Assembly: GCA_026418275.1 (NCBI GenBank)
Contig: JAOABQ010000099.1
Location: 1-64,000, forward strand
Origin: Clostridia bacterium
GTDB taxonomy: Bacteria > Bacillota > Clostridia > Acetivibrionales > DSM-2933
DNA length: 64,000 bases
Reading direction: 5' to 3'
Shown here: piece after piece, positions 1 to 9,674 of the stretch
Position numbering within the stretch: the stretch's first letter is position 1
How the letters are laid out: every line of letters starts with the position of its first letter
Notes under the pieces: model-generated
The model's database searches: none
What the model saw: only the letters and a program-made list of their open reading frames with translations
What the model was told of the DNA's origin: nothing
Position numbers and translations under genes: made by a program

Positions 1-54
1 CGTTAGTTCATTTCTTTCCTCTTTAGTCAATGTAACAATATATTTTTTTTGCAT
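1..54 (-). mobile_element. IS630-family transposase, N-terminal fragment cut by the window edge
   Basis: The complement of these bases encodes 18 residues beginning MQKKYIVTLTKEERNEL, the usual start of IS630-type DDE transposases. The ATG is at 54-52 and an AAGGAG-type ribosome binding site lies about 8 bases upstream (near 62-68). Only the first 18 codons are inside the window, so it cannot be said whether the element is intact. Its 5' side faces the glycan gene cluster. The element's terminal inverted repeat should lie between about 55 and 150, but with one end visible I cannot define it. Confidence 0.7.
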
Positions 55-156
55 AGCTTCTTCTCCTTCATCTTTTGTGATATCCTTAATATCGGAGAAA
101 AAACTCAAACTATAAATATCAAAAGTTACAGACTACTAGGTTTTCTGGAATAACCA

Positions 157-423
157 TTGACGGACCACGAAATACATACTGCGCTCCATTTTACATATTG
201 CGTTGTGACTTTTGCTTTCTCTTTACACAACATAAAAAGAGCAATACCTTTCATCTGGTTTTTTGCCCTGCTGCAGGTTCTCAATATCATTGGCCATATT
301 CTTTTTATGATATGGGAAAAAGGTTATTTCCCGGGCGGATTCACAACGGTTCTACTCGCTTTTGCTGCAGGATATATAATTTATCTTTTAAAATACAGAA
401 GCAAACACACTATCTTTAACTAA
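157..423 (+). pseudogene. Small membrane protein, possible truncated HXXEE-type protein
   Basis: An 88-residue product with three hydrophobic stretches (about residues 10-22, 30-52 and 62-79). The only in-frame start is a TTG directly after an in-frame TAA (151-153), with no convincing ribosome binding site. The C-terminal half, containing NIIGHILF and a YFPGGFTTVLL segment, recalls the second half of HXXEE-domain membrane proteins. Those are roughly twice as long and carry their name motif in the part missing here. The gene lies about 100 bases from the start of an IS630-type transposase, so loss of the 5' end by rearrangement is likely. A genuine short membrane protein is the alternative. 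Confidence 0.35.
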
Positions 424-458
424 GGAGATTGGTTGAATATTAAAAGGGGGATTATTTT

Positions 459-1157
459 ATGATTAAGAAATACAAGCTTAGCAAACTTCAAAGGGTTTCC
501 AGTATAGGTTTAAAGAAGTATGGTGCCATCATTGAAAATAATTGCTTGTCTCTTCATATAGGATTTTTTCCAAAAAAAATATCCATCGATCATATAAAAA
601 GCATCGAATACGGTTTAAGGTCCGGAGGAGACGCCAGTACTTATTTTTATACCCTTGTAACCAGAGAAGACGACCATATCATGTTTCCCTATTCCCTATT
701 TGACATCCGGGAACTGAAAGAACTCCTGCAAGACTTGAAGCGGATTCATCCCGGAATCAATTATTCCAGGGATGTCTTAGATTTAATAGAAAGAGAAATC
801 CCTGAAAAGAAAAAGCTGAAATTTGATTTTGAAGTGCATAAGGGTCAGATCTTTAAAATGGATGCCAAACTCTCACAGGAATATCCCGGTTTGGATGCGG
901 TTTTTGGTTTGAGCATTGTATTTGGCTACATCCTTATACCGCTTGCTTTTGGAGTATTGGGTGACAAATATTTAACCTATATGCATGGTGCAAACTACCC
1001 TGTTTTTAAAAACATTCTCTTTGTGATGAGCGGCCTCGCTCTGTGTGTTACCCTCATGAATATTTTTATAGCTCTGGTTTCTCAGTATCTTGGCCATAAG
1101 GTTACGTTTATTTCTTTAACTTTATCGGTTCTATTTCTTTTGGGAGGATTGTTATAG
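459..1157 (+). CDS. Hypothetical membrane protein
   Basis: 232 residues. The N-terminal two thirds are soluble, with a beta-rich stretch (about residues 15-75) that could be a PH-like fold. The C-terminal third has three hydrophobic helices (about 150-172, 185-205, 212-232), and the protein ends inside the last. The ATG is preceded by a purine-rich AAAAGGGGG at 442-450. The gene lies just upstream of murJ on the same strand, but a gap of about 120 bases with no obvious shared signal makes co-transcription uncertain. I recognise no family. The layout of a cytoplasmic domain followed by helices is compatible with a membrane-anchored regulatory or assembly factor, but no function is shown. Confidence 0.6.
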   Translation: MIKKYKLSKLQRVSSIGLKKYGAIIENNCLSLHIGFFPKKISIDHIKSIEYGLRSGGDASTYFYTLVTREDDHIMFPYSLFDIRELKELLQDLKRIHPGINYSRDVLDLIEREIPEKKKLKFDFEVHKGQIFKMDAKLSQEYPGLDAVFGLSIVFGYILIPLAFGVLGDKYLTYMHGANYPVFKNILFVMSGLALCVTLMNIFIALVSQYLGHKVTFISLTLSVLFLLGGLL

Positions 1158-1276
1158 GTTGTTTCGTTTTTTAAATAAACTGGCAATATAAAAACACTAG
1201 TGATATAATAGGACAGAAGATTTTAGAGAGAAACCTTACAAAATATAATTTAAGATTCGGGGAGAAAATACGAAGG

Positions 1277-2821
1277 ATGAAAAGTACTGCAAAAACGGTC
1301 GGAATCGTAATGATCATCATGCTCATTTCAAGGCTGCTGTCCTTTTTAAGCAGCACTTTATATTTAAATTATTTTAGCAATACGCCGGAACTGAATGTTT
1401 ATTCCTATGCCCTGCAGTTTCCGCTTATCGTCTTCAACAGTTTGGGTACTGCCATTGTTACTGTAATTATTCCTATTTTTGCTGGATATATTGGCAGGGG
1501 CGAAAAGGAAAGAGCATTTACCTTCGCTAATAACATCTCTACCATTTCCATTGTATTTACTATGGTACTGACCGTTTTAGGAATGGCTGCGGCCCCTATT
1601 CTTCCCCTGTTTACGGATTTTAAAAACGGAATGTACGATTACGCCGTGCTTGCTCTATGGATTATGTTTCCTGTGATGATTTTTTACGCCTTGAACTATA
1701 TTCTTCAAGGGATTCTGCAATCTCTGGGCCGTTTCAACATGCCTGCTTTTGTAAGCATTCCCAGCAGTCTGATTATCATACTCTACCTTTTTACATTGGG
1801 AAAGCAGTTTGGCGTAACAGGCCTCTTGGTTGCAACTTTTATCGGTTTGGCCCTACAGGGCTTGATATTGATTCCCCCAGTATTCAAGACAGAGTATCGA
1901 TATAAACCCTCCTTGAATTTTAAAAGCGAGGATGTTCAATCGGCATTAAAGATTGTCCCTCCCGTACTCATCGGTACGTCTGCATTTCAGGTAAACTTGT
2001 TTTTTAATACCACCATGGCGGCAAATTTCAGCAATACCGTTGCCATCATGTCATATGTCCAAAATATCATATTATACTCCATTTTGGCCTTTATCTTTTC
2101 CATTACGGCTGTAGTATTTCCAAAGTTGACCATGTATGCAGCAAATAACGATATGGCAGGCTTTAAGAGCAGTCTCTTAAAAGTACTAAAAACCATCATA
2201 TACCTGCTCATCCCGGCAACCTTCGGATTTGTTGCGGTGAGTGAACATCTCATCAATATTTTGGTGGGCTGGGGAAAGCTTAGTGCATCGGACATTTCCA
2301 TGGCTGTAAAAATTCTTATATTATACTCCCTGGGCGTCGCCGGTGTTGGAATCAAAGAAGTTGTTGATAGGGCCTTCTACTCTTTAAAAGACTCTAAAAG
2401 CCCTGCAGTGAATGGCGTCTATATGATGTTAATCAACATTAGCGCAAGTATCGGTTTGGTTTGGCTCATTGGTTTCGGAAGATACGGGATTCCCGCTGCA
2501 GCCTCAATATCTTCCCTTGCAGGTGCAATCATACTCCTCGTATTAATTGTACGAAAAATTGGTGACTTTGGTGTGAAAAACCTGCTGATATCAACTTTAA
2601 AGGTCAGTGCAGCAAGTGGTATAATGTTTTTGTGTGTAATCCTTATAAATCCTTTGATAACCTCTCATACTTTCGGTATTGAGGTACTGGACAGAACGGT
2701 AAGACTATTGATTCCGGCATCTTTAGGAGGTCTTGTTTATTTTGGCTGCACCACCTTATTCAAGGTAGAGGAAGCCCAGGATATTGTTAAGATGATTAAA
2801 TCCAAACTTGGCCGTACTTAA
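1277..2821 (+). CDS. murJ: MurJ/MviN-type lipid II flippase
   Basis: 514 residues with about 14 hydrophobic helices over the whole length, the size and layout of MurJ/MviN flippases of the MOP superfamily. These move undecaprenyl-linked precursors across the cytoplasmic membrane for peptidoglycan or another wall polymer. Family-like segments include the opening KTVGIVMIIMLISRLLSF and a KEVVDRAFYSLKDSKSPA stretch, like the conserved RAFYAL.D..TP region. The ATG follows a GAAGG at 1271-1275. The genes after it (acyltransferase, glycosyltransferase, polymerase) make a surface glycan, so a role as flippase for that polymer rather than for lipid II is possible. Confidence 0.85.
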   Translation: MKSTAKTVGIVMIIMLISRLLSFLSSTLYLNYFSNTPELNVYSYALQFPLIVFNSLGTAIVTVIIPIFAGYIGRGEKERAFTFANNISTISIVFTMVLTVLGMAAAPILPLFTDFKNGMYDYAVLALWIMFPVMIFYALNYILQGILQSLGRFNMPAFVSIPSSLIIILYLFTLGKQFGVTGLLVATFIGLALQGLILIPPVFKTEYRYKPSLNFKSEDVQSALKIVPPVLIGTSAFQVNLFFNTTMAANFSNTVAIMSYVQNIILYSILAFIFSITAVVFPKLTMYAANNDMAGFKSSLLKVLKTIIYLLIPATFGFVAVSEHLINILVGWGKLSASDISMAVKILILYSLGVAGVGIKEVVDRAFYSLKDSKSPAVNGVYMMLINISASIGLVWLIGFGRYGIPAAASISSLAGAIILLVLIVRKIGDFGVKNLLISTLKVSAASGIMFLCVILINPLITSHTFGIEVLDRTVRLLIPASLGGLVYFGCTTLFKVEEAQDIVKMIKSKLGRT

Positions 2822-2887
2822 TATAAAGTTTAAAAATTCATTTACCAAATATATGCTTTATTCTATTTTTCATGGAGGAGGTTTTTG

Positions 2888-3427
2888 ATGAAAAGAGTTT
2901 CCAAGTATTTTTTTCTTTTGCTCTACTATTGGGTTGCCCGCCATTTGCCTAGTTCTTCCGCTCCTTACAGCCTTGGAGCCAAACATATACGAAGTTTTAT
3001 TTGCAGAAGAATCTTTAAAAGAGCGGGAAGGAATATCAATATTGAACACGGGGCTTTCTTTGCATCCGGGTTTGATATTGAAATCGGAGATAACAGCGGA
3101 CTGGGTTTAAACTGTAGGATTACAGGCCCTTTAAAAATTGGCAATGATGTCATGATGGGTCCGGATGTCATGATCTTTACCCAAAATCATGAAACCAGCC
3201 GGCTTGATATTCCTATGTGGAAGCAGACCGCGCCGAAAAAGGCCGTTGTGATTGAAGATGATGTATGGATTGCAGCAAGGGCTATTATTCTTCCCGGCAT
3301 CACCATCCATAAGGGTTCTATTATTGCATCCGGCGCCATCGTAACAAAGGATGTTCCCCCCTATGCGGTTGTCGGTGGGAATCCCGCTAAAATCATTAAG
3401 TTTAGAAATGAAAACAGCGGTAATTAA
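2888..3427 (+). CDS. Hexapeptide-repeat (left-handed beta-helix) acyltransferase
   Basis: 179 residues, about the length of WcaF/Maa-type acetyltransferases. The second half has the hexapeptide rhythm of a left-handed beta helix and family-typical segments ([44 protein letters not shown]). Such enzymes form trimers and move an acetyl group from acetyl-CoA to a sugar hydroxyl or amine. The conserved catalytic His of the family is consistent with QNHE near residue 98. The ATG at 2888 is preferred over the TTG just before it because GGAGGAG at 2874-2880 is well spaced. The neighbours suggest it decorates a surface polysaccharide. Confidence 0.85.
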   Translation: MKRVSKYFFLLLYYWVARHLPSSSAPYSLGAKHIRSFICRRIFKRAGRNINIEHGAFFASGFDIEIGDNSGLGLNCRITGPLKIGNDVMMGPDVMIFTQNHETSRLDIPMWKQTAPKKAVVIEDDVWIAARAIILPGITIHKGSIIASGAIVTKDVPPYAVVGGNPAKIIKFRNENSGN

Positions 3428-3519
3428 ACATTAGTGCCGCTTCAATTATGTAAAACCATTTTGGTGTTTGATATCTTTAAGGGATTAAAACGAAAGTTAA
3501 AATTTAGGAGATGGAAACC

Positions 3520-4623
3520 ATGCTGAAGGTATTATATTTAATTAACCATGCGGGTAAAGCAGGTACCGAGAGGTATGTCTATTCCCTGATGGAGAAGCTC
3601 CATAATAAAAAAATCAAAGCCGCACTGGCATACAATGAAGAAGGGTTGTTGGTGGAAAGGGTTAAGGCCTTAGGGATTGAAACTCATCAAATCAATATGC
3701 GTAACCCCTTTGACATAAAGGCAATTTTTAACCTCAGTTCTTTATGCAAAAAACTCCAAATTGACCTCATTCATACCCAATACCTGAGGGAAAACTATAT
3801 AGCCATGCAGTCCAGGCTTTTAAACCCCAAAGTTAAGGTAATGTATACCAGTCATTTCATCATGAGAAACAATGGGGTTACCAGGATGTTTAACAGGCTC
3901 CTTACCCCCCTTGAAGCCAATATCATCTCAGTATGCAACAAGGGCAAGGAAATGATGATCCGCAACGGTGTAACCGGGAAAAAGATTAATGTCATTTTTA
4001 ATGGAGTGGATCCGAATTTTTGGGGTGATCCTGTTCCTTCAACCATCCGTAAGGAGTTTAATATCGGAGAAGACGTTTTTATCCTCCTTTGTGCATCCAG
4101 GTTTGCTCATGATAAAGGCCATGATTTCCTTATTAACGCAATCGCCGAGCTTAAGAAAATGACCCGGAAAGAATTTAGATGTATACTGGCAAATGACGGC
4201 CCCCTGCTTGAAGACCGGAAAAAGCAGGCCCTGGAGCTTGGCCTTGAGAAAGATATCATTTTTACAGGTTTTAGAAAGGATGTGAAAAATCTTATATACG
4301 GAAGTGATCTTTACATCAACTCCTCGGAGCATGAAGCATTAAGCTTTGCCATCATTGAGATGCTGGCCAGCGGCTTGCCCGTTATTGCTACCGATATGGG
4401 CGGAAACGGAGACATTATAAATCCGGAAACCAATTGCGGGATTCTTGTGAAATATAATGATGCCAAGGGGTTGGCAGAAGCAATATTAAAGGTGATGAAC
4501 GATCCTCAACTTCAAAAGACACTCAGAGAAAATGCAATCAAAGCCATTCAGGAAAAATTTAATCTTGATAATATGGTGCTGGAAACATATAATTTATACA
4601 GAAGCAGCTGTGGTTTGGAATAA
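3520..4623 (+). CDS. Family 4 glycosyltransferase
   Basis: 367 residues with the two-domain GT-B layout. The N-terminal domain opens LKVLYLINHAGKAGTERYV (acceptor side). The C-terminal domain has FAHDKGHDFLINA and SEHEALSFAIIEMLASG, where the E.(7)E pattern binds the nucleotide sugar. Enzymes of this family transfer a sugar from a nucleotide donor to a growing glycan at the cytoplasmic membrane face. The ATG at 3520 is chosen because AGGAG at 3506-3510 is 9 bases upstream; an in-frame ATG at 3511 directly abuts it. Donor and acceptor cannot be read from the sequence. Confidence 0.85.
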   Translation: MLKVLYLINHAGKAGTERYVYSLMEKLHNKKIKAALAYNEEGLLVERVKALGIETHQINMRNPFDIKAIFNLSSLCKKLQIDLIHTQYLRENYIAMQSRLLNPKVKVMYTSHFIMRNNGVTRMFNRLLTPLEANIISVCNKGKEMMIRNGVTGKKINVIFNGVDPNFWGDPVPSTIRKEFNIGEDVFILLCASRFAHDKGHDFLINAIAELKKMTRKEFRCILANDGPLLEDRKKQALELGLEKDIIFTGFRKDVKNLIYGSDLYINSSEHEALSFAIIEMLASGLPVIATDMGGNGDIINPETNCGILVKYNDAKGLAEAILKVMNDPQLQKTLRENAIKAIQEKFNLDNMVLETYNLYRSSCGLE

Positions 4624-4675
4624 TTGCAATTTTTTGTTAAGTTATTAAATTAGAATCGAAAGGATGATTTTATAA

Positions 4676-5176
4676 ATGTTTATGGATAGCAAAGGAAAAT
4701 TATTCGGAAAAGTTAGTATTATAGATGCACTGATTGTACTCATCGTTTTAGGTGCAATCGCGGGAGTTACCTATAAATTTACCCGGTCCAACGTTTCAAG
4801 TCCCTTTTTTAATAAGGCAGACCAAATCGAATTAAAATTTGGAGCTGACGAGGTTCCCGATTTTGTAGCTGCCGCAGTGAAGGAAAGCCTGGGTGCTCCA
4901 GCCAAAGATCCGGTACAAAATCAGATCCTCGGAAAAATCGTTGATGTAAAAATAGAAAAAGCCAGATCTTATGGCAATAATGAAAAAGGCGAGAGTGTCC
5001 TGACCTCGAAACCCGGTTACTCTTCTATCGTCATAACCATAGTAGGAGAAGGTAAATTCACCGATGAGGGCGCTTCATTCGGCCCCAGTACTTATCCGGT
5101 GGGGCGCAGCATGGAAGTACGATTTGGGAAAACTGCAGTTTATTCAAGAATTCAAAGCCTAAATAAAAAGGGGTAG
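4676..5176 (+). CDS. DUF4330 domain protein
   Basis: 166 residues. A short charged start (DSKGKLFGKVSIIDAL) is followed by one transmembrane helix (about residues 18-36), then an extracellular beta-rich domain ending YPVGRSMEVRFGKTAVYSRI. This is the layout of DUF4330 proteins, which in clostridia are commonly found inside polysaccharide clusters. An AAAGGA at 4659-4664 supports the ATG at 4676. The gene is followed within 6 bases by the O-antigen-ligase-like gene, indicating an operon. A membrane-anchored partner of the polymerase or exporter is a reasonable inference; no activity is known to me. Confidence 0.7.
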   Translation: MFMDSKGKLFGKVSIIDALIVLIVLGAIAGVTYKFTRSNVSSPFFNKADQIELKFGADEVPDFVAAAVKESLGAPAKDPVQNQILGKIVDVKIEKARSYGNNEKGESVLTSKPGYSSIVITIVGEGKFTDEGASFGPSTYPVGRSMEVRFGKTAVYSRIQSLNKKG

Positions 5177-5182
5177 TTTACA

Positions 5183-6724
5183 TTGATTGAAAACAGTGTA
5201 TTTCTAAGCTTCATGCTTAACATATATTTAAAATTGCGGGATATCTACCTTCACTCGCAAACACACCGTTTTTTTGTGTGGCTGTCAGATTGGTTTTACA
5301 GGGCCTTATCCGGAAGTAAAGTTATTGCTTTTATAAAGCGAAACGACACGCTGTCAAAAAACTCTGAAAGAAGTTTGTTTGTAAGGGTATTGGATTTTAT
5401 TCTGAATGCGCCTTCCCGCTTGGCGCGAAAGATTCTGGACAAATATGAAAATATTATTACCAATAGTTTAGCTTATAAAATAACCAGGGCCTTATTACGC
5501 AGGTTTGAAATTCCGGTGGCTTTATTCTTAGCCGTTGCCGTCATAGTTCCCCATGAAAAGTGGAATAACCTATACAGTACTCTGGCTGTATTTGCACTCT
5601 TTTTCCTGTTCTTTATCAAAACGGTTATCCAGCGTTATGAGTGTTTTGACATTAAAGCTCTGGATATTCTTCTTTTATGCTTTGGGGTTGTAGTATTATT
5701 TGCAACAATAACTTCTATTTTCCCGGCAGCAAGCTTAAGGTTTTTATTGTTTTTTGCAACATGTTTTTTACTGGTTCTCATTGTTGTAAGCTCGGTGAAA
5801 ACTACCAAGTCACTCAATTTGCTCCTGGAGATATTTCTTATAGGTGTATCCTTTACAGGCTTATACGGCGTTTGGCAGGGAAAAGTTACAGGTATCGCTG
5901 TAGATACTGCTGTTGTTGATTTAAGGTTCAATGAAGGAATTTCGGGTAGAATTGTTTCAACCATGGGCAATGCAAATAATTATGCGGAATTACTGATTAT
6001 GACTTTACCGTTTTTTGCGGCAGTTATTTTAAATTCGCCCTCTATAAAGAAAAAGATTGCATTCGTTCTTCTGGCGCTCCCGCCTCTGGCATCATTAATA
6101 ATGACAGGCTCACGTTCCGGATGGATCTCTTTTGCTTTCTCTGTTTTTGTTTATATTTTCTTTAAAAACAAGAAGCTCATCTTGCCCATGTTGATCCTAG
6201 GCATTTTATCCATACCTTTTCTTCCGGATTCAATTTATAAACGGATTATGTCCCTGTTTAATCCTAAGGAATCCTCTGCAAGCTATAGAAAGGACATTTT
6301 AAAAACCGTATACCCCATGTTCAAGGATTATTGGGTAACCGGTGTAGGCCTTGGTACCGATTCCTTTATGAGCATTTGCGGGAAGTATTTCTCCTATGTC
6401 GGTAAAACGCCGCCCCATACACATAACTTGTTTTTACAGGTCTGGATTGAGAACGGAATCGTTGGAATTATCACCTTCCTTTGGTTTATCGGAAGAATTG
6501 TGAAGCAAAGTATTTTAATGATTTATAAAAAAATAGACCCTCAAATTAACCATATATTAATGGCAGGGATTGCTTCCTTAGCTGCCATACTTCTGATGGG
6601 GATCGGTGAATATGTATGGTTTTATCCCAGAATTATGCTTAGTTTCTGGTTTATAATCGGTATTATTCTTGCAGCTTTAAATATCTTAAGACACAAAAGC
6701 CGTTTTAAGGAAGAAAACCTATAG
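5183..6724 (+). CDS. O-antigen ligase / Wzy-type polymerase family membrane protein
   Basis: 513 residues. The first about 105 are basic and soluble, then come about ten transmembrane helices. The large extracellular loop contains GVGLGTDSFM and PPHTHNLFLQVWIENGIVG, the H.N..L....E.G region that marks Wzy_C/O-antigen ligase proteins. Such enzymes join lipid-linked glycan to an acceptor or polymerise repeat units outside the membrane. The start is a TTG at 5183 behind AAAAGGGG (5166-5173), which overlaps the stop of the DUF4330 gene, so translation is probably coupled. The long soluble N terminus is unusual for the family. Confidence 0.8.
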   Translation: MIENSVFLSFMLNIYLKLRDIYLHSQTHRFFVWLSDWFYRALSGSKVIAFIKRNDTLSKNSERSLFVRVLDFILNAPSRLARKILDKYENIITNSLAYKITRALLRRFEIPVALFLAVAVIVPHEKWNNLYSTLAVFALFFLFFIKTVIQRYECFDIKALDILLLCFGVVVLFATITSIFPAASLRFLLFFATCFLLVLIVVSSVKTTKSLNLLLEIFLIGVSFTGLYGVWQGKVTGIAVDTAVVDLRFNEGISGRIVSTMGNANNYAELLIMTLPFFAAVILNSPSIKKKIAFVLLALPPLASLIMTGSRSGWISFAFSVFVYIFFKNKKLILPMLILGILSIPFLPDSIYKRIMSLFNPKESSASYRKDILKTVYPMFKDYWVTGVGLGTDSFMSICGKYFSYVGKTPPHTHNLFLQVWIENGIVGIITFLWFIGRIVKQSILMIYKKIDPQINHILMAGIASLAAILLMGIGEYVWFYPRIMLSFWFIIGIILAALNILRHKSRFKEENL

Positions 6725-6775
6725 CATATAAAAATTTAAAACCTTTTTCTAAAATGCCGATATAATAATATGGAG

Positions 6776-6857
6776 TAGTGCAGAACATGAACATTCATTT
6801 CCCCTTCCAAAGCAGGAAGGGGAAATTTGGTATCGTAATTCCCTGATCATTGCACTA
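6776..6857. terminator. Nested inverted repeats after the glycan operon
   Basis: A perfect 12-bp stem (6797-6808 with 6815-6826, loop of 6) sits inside an outer inverted repeat (TAGTGCA 6776-6782 with TGCACTA 6851-6857). The position after the last glycan gene suits transcript termination or 3'-end protection, but no T-run follows the inner stem on the + strand. Confidence 0.45.
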
Positions 6858-6904
6858 TTTACAGGCCTCAAATATTCATTCCAATTATGCGGGGGTTGTT
6901 TATT

Positions 6905-7579
6905 ATGTTCGGTTTCTCTAAAAAAGCGGAAAAAAAGCCTAAATTTGACCGGAAAATTTTAAGAAAAAATGACATTTCCCTCCTCATCCTTGATGAGCGG
7001 TGGAACGGCCTTTTTGAGAATAAGGAAAAAACACCTGAAATCATCCGGTGTGAAGAGAAAATCAGGGAATTATTAAAAGATGAAGTACGTTTAAACAGCC
7101 AACTCAAAGAAATTTCCCCGCGAAAACGGCACTTCATGGATAAAATCATGAAGCTTACAACAGAAGCTTTCGATAAAAATAATGACGATGCAAAAAGTGA
7201 AATGCGTCAATGTGAAAAGGAAATTAAAAAGCTGAACGAAAAAGCCCTTGAGATAGAAAATGAACTGGATACGCTTCCCGGTCTTCTAAAGGAAGCTAAC
7301 TTGGAGCTTTTGGAACACACCGTAACACTTGTCTATTTCAAAATGAGAGAAGATCAAAAAAGGTCTAGAGAATTGGACCAATTGATAGAGGATACAAAAA
7401 GCAAATTAGAGGAATACATTCTTGAAAGGGATTCTTTATCCCAAAATGATACCGCAACCTATTCATACTTCCATGATCTTATCGGCGGTGAGGAACTGGA
7501 AAAGCTGGATAAGGAATACTTTGGTGAAGAATTTACATACAATACAACCCATAAAAAGAATGAAGATACGGAAATCTAG
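6905..7579 (+). CDS. Hypothetical coiled-coil protein
   Basis: 224 residues, highly charged, with long heptad-like helices (about residues 40-180) and no membrane segment or signal peptide. Start at 6905 (MFGFSKKAEKKPKF) because GGGGGTT at 6891-6897 is properly spaced; an in-frame ATG at 6887 has no site. The gene ends 17 bases before nnr and its stop region overlaps nnr's ribosome binding area, so the two are likely co-transcribed. I recognise no family. A cytoplasmic structural or scaffolding role is all the composition suggests. Confidence 0.6.
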   Translation: MFGFSKKAEKKPKFDRKILRKNDISLLILDERWNGLFENKEKTPEIIRCEEKIRELLKDEVRLNSQLKEISPRKRHFMDKIMKLTTEAFDKNNDDAKSEMRQCEKEIKKLNEKALEIENELDTLPGLLKEANLELLEHTVTLVYFKMREDQKRSRELDQLIEDTKSKLEEYILERDSLSQNDTATYSYFHDLIGGEELEKLDKEYFGEEFTYNTTHKKNEDTEI

Positions 7580-7596
7580 ACTTCCGGAGGCAGTAT

Positions 7597-9150
7597 ATGA
7601 AGGTTTTTACCCCAAAACAAATGCAAAAAGCAGACGAAATTTCCATACATGAAATAGGAATTCCGGGTATTGTTTTGATGGAAAACGCAGCCCTCAGCGT
7701 CGTTGATGAAATTATTAAAATGCTTGGGACAGCAGACAAAAAAAACATCCACCTGTTTGCCGGAAAGGGAAATAACGGTGGAGATGCTTTTGCCGTCGCC
7801 AGACACCTTCATCAGAAAGGCGCAAATGTAACTTTGGCATTATTAGCGCAAAGGGATAAAATTCAAGGTGACGCAAAGATCAACTTAGATATCCTAAAAA
7901 AAATGGAACTTGATATTATCGAGCTAACCGAGGAGCACCAGCTATCTTCCTTCGATGCAAAGCTAGCCTATGCCGACCTCATTGTGGACGGCATATTCGG
8001 AACAGGATTAAAAGGCCGGGTTGAAGGTTTTTTTGAAAAGGTTGTGGAGCTTATAAACGGTGCGGGAAAGCCTGTAATTTCCATCGATATTCCATCCGGG
8101 ATAGATGGTGAAACAGGGGAGGTGCTCCACGTCTGTATTAAAGCCCATAAAACCGTCACATTTGCCCTTCCGAAATTGGGGCTTTTAATTCATCCGGGCT
8201 CAGAATACACAGGTAATTTGATTGTCGCAGACATTGGAATCCCACAAAAAGTCATCGATGAAATCGATTCAAAACTTCATATAACGGATTTTGACTATGT
8301 AAAAACATTCATGCCTAAAAGGGCTCCAGACACGAATAAGGGTGATTACGGAAAGGTACTGATCCTCACCGGCTCCAAAGGAATGACAGGAGCAGGAATT
8401 CTTACATCCAAGGCTGCATTGAGAACAGGGGCAGGTCTTGTTTATACCTGTGTCCCAGGGAGTCTTGCAGACATTTATGAAACATCCTCGTTAGAAAGCG
8501 TCACTGTTCCGCTTAAAGACAGCGGCTCAGGAACTTTATCCGCAGAATGCATTGATGAATTATCCGGTCTGCTTCAAAAAGCAACGGTGATCGCTGTAGG
8601 CCCGGGGTTGTCATTCAATGATGCGATTGTAAAGATCGTGGCTAGTGTAATAGAAAAGGCACCTGTGCCTTTAATTATTGATGCAGATGGAATCAATGCA
8701 TTATCTAAGGATTTGTCGGTGTTAAAAAAGTCTAAAGTACCCGTTATATTGACACCCCATCCGGGTGAAATGTCCAGACTTACAGGAAAACCGATTGATC
8801 ATATTCAAAAAGACCGGCTGCAAATTGCCGGTAGCTTCGCCGCCCAGTGGGGTATTATATTAGTATTGAAAGGCTCAAAGACCCTCATTGCAAATCCCCA
8901 GGGAGACATCTATATCAACCCTACGGGAAATGCGGGAATGGCAACAGGGGGAACAGGCGACGTGCTGACAGGTATCATTGCAGGCCTTATGGGTCAAGGG
9001 GTAGACCCTTTTCAAGCAGCAGTCCTGGGTGTATATCTCCATGGTGCTGCAGGTGACTGTGCAGCTTCAAAGCTGGGTGAACATGGTCTTATCGCCGGTG
9101 ACCTGATTCCGGAAATACCTTATGTAATGAAAGGCTTTATTAAACGATGA
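7597..9150 (+). CDS. nnr: Bifunctional NAD(P)H-hydrate epimerase / ADP-dependent NAD(P)H-hydrate dehydratase
   Basis: 517 residues, the usual length of the fused repair enzyme. The N-terminal YjeF_N epimerase half (about 1-215) has GIVLMENAALSVV and GKGNNGGDAFAVARHL. The C-terminal ribokinase-like dehydratase half (about 235-510) has DTNKGDYGKVLILTGSKGMTG, TPHPGEMSRLTG and GNAGMATGGTGDVLTGIIAG. It returns damaged R- and S-NAD(P)HX to NAD(P)H in the cytoplasm, the second half using ADP. The ATG has CCGGAGG 8-9 bases upstream. The order nnr, CBS gene, alr, mazEF is a common Firmicute neighbourhood. Confidence 0.95.
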   Translation: MKVFTPKQMQKADEISIHEIGIPGIVLMENAALSVVDEIIKMLGTADKKNIHLFAGKGNNGGDAFAVARHLHQKGANVTLALLAQRDKIQGDAKINLDILKKMELDIIELTEEHQLSSFDAKLAYADLIVDGIFGTGLKGRVEGFFEKVVELINGAGKPVISIDIPSGIDGETGEVLHVCIKAHKTVTFALPKLGLLIHPGSEYTGNLIVADIGIPQKVIDEIDSKLHITDFDYVKTFMPKRAPDTNKGDYGKVLILTGSKGMTGAGILTSKAALRTGAGLVYTCVPGSLADIYETSSLESVTVPLKDSGSGTLSAECIDELSGLLQKATVIAVGPGLSFNDAIVKIVASVIEKAPVPLIIDADGINALSKDLSVLKKSKVPVILTPHPGEMSRLTGKPIDHIQKDRLQIAGSFAAQWGIILVLKGSKTLIANPQGDIYINPTGNAGMATGGTGDVLTGIIAGLMGQGVDPFQAAVLGVYLHGAAGDCAASKLGEHGLIAGDLIPEIPYVMKGFIKR

Positions 9151-9175
9151 TCATTCATAGAAAGGGGTATATACC

Positions 9176-9634
9176 ATGAAAGTAAACGAACTCATGTCTA
9201 CAAATGTTATTACCGTAAAGAAAGATACCACGGTCCAGGAAATTGCCCATTTGCTTGCCGACAACAACATCAGCGGCCTTCCCGTTGTGGATAATGACAA
9301 TAAAGTCTTAGGAATCGTCACACAAAAAGATATTCTGTGCAAGGATATCCAACCCCGTTTCCCGGCAGTTTTTGAGCTTCTGGGTGGAATTATATTCGTT
9401 AAAGGTGTCAAACACTTTAATGATGAATTAAAAAAGCTGGCCGCAACCAAAGCCGAAGACATGATGACCGAAAAGGTAATAACAACAACAGGTGATACTG
9501 AGGTGGAAAAAGTTGCGGAAATGATGGTTGAGGAAGATTTAAACAGTATTCCTGTGGTAGATGGCAGTAAGAAATTGGTTGGAATTATCAGTCAGGCAGA
9601 TCTGGTAAAGTATATTGCCAAAATGTTAGATTAA
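9176..9634 (+). CDS. CBS-domain pair protein
   Basis: 152 residues consisting of two CBS domains (about 1-62 and 90-150), each with the typical MS/MT..VITV..D..V.E.A..... opening and GIVTQKDIL or GIISQADLV ending. Such pairs form a Bateman module that binds adenosine nucleotides or related ligands. No catalytic or channel domain is attached, so this is a stand-alone sensor of unknown partner. AAAGGGG lies 9-15 bases before the ATG. It sits 25 bases after nnr and 40 before alr, probably in the same transcript. Confidence 0.9.
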   Translation: MKVNELMSTNVITVKKDTTVQEIAHLLADNNISGLPVVDNDNKVLGIVTQKDILCKDIQPRFPAVFELLGGIIFVKGVKHFNDELKKLAATKAEDMMTEKVITTTGDTEVEKVAEMMVEEDLNSIPVVDGSKKLVGIISQADLVKYIAKMLD

Positions 9635-9674
9635 ACCAACCGGTACTTTTATATCATACAAAAGAGGGGTTAAC

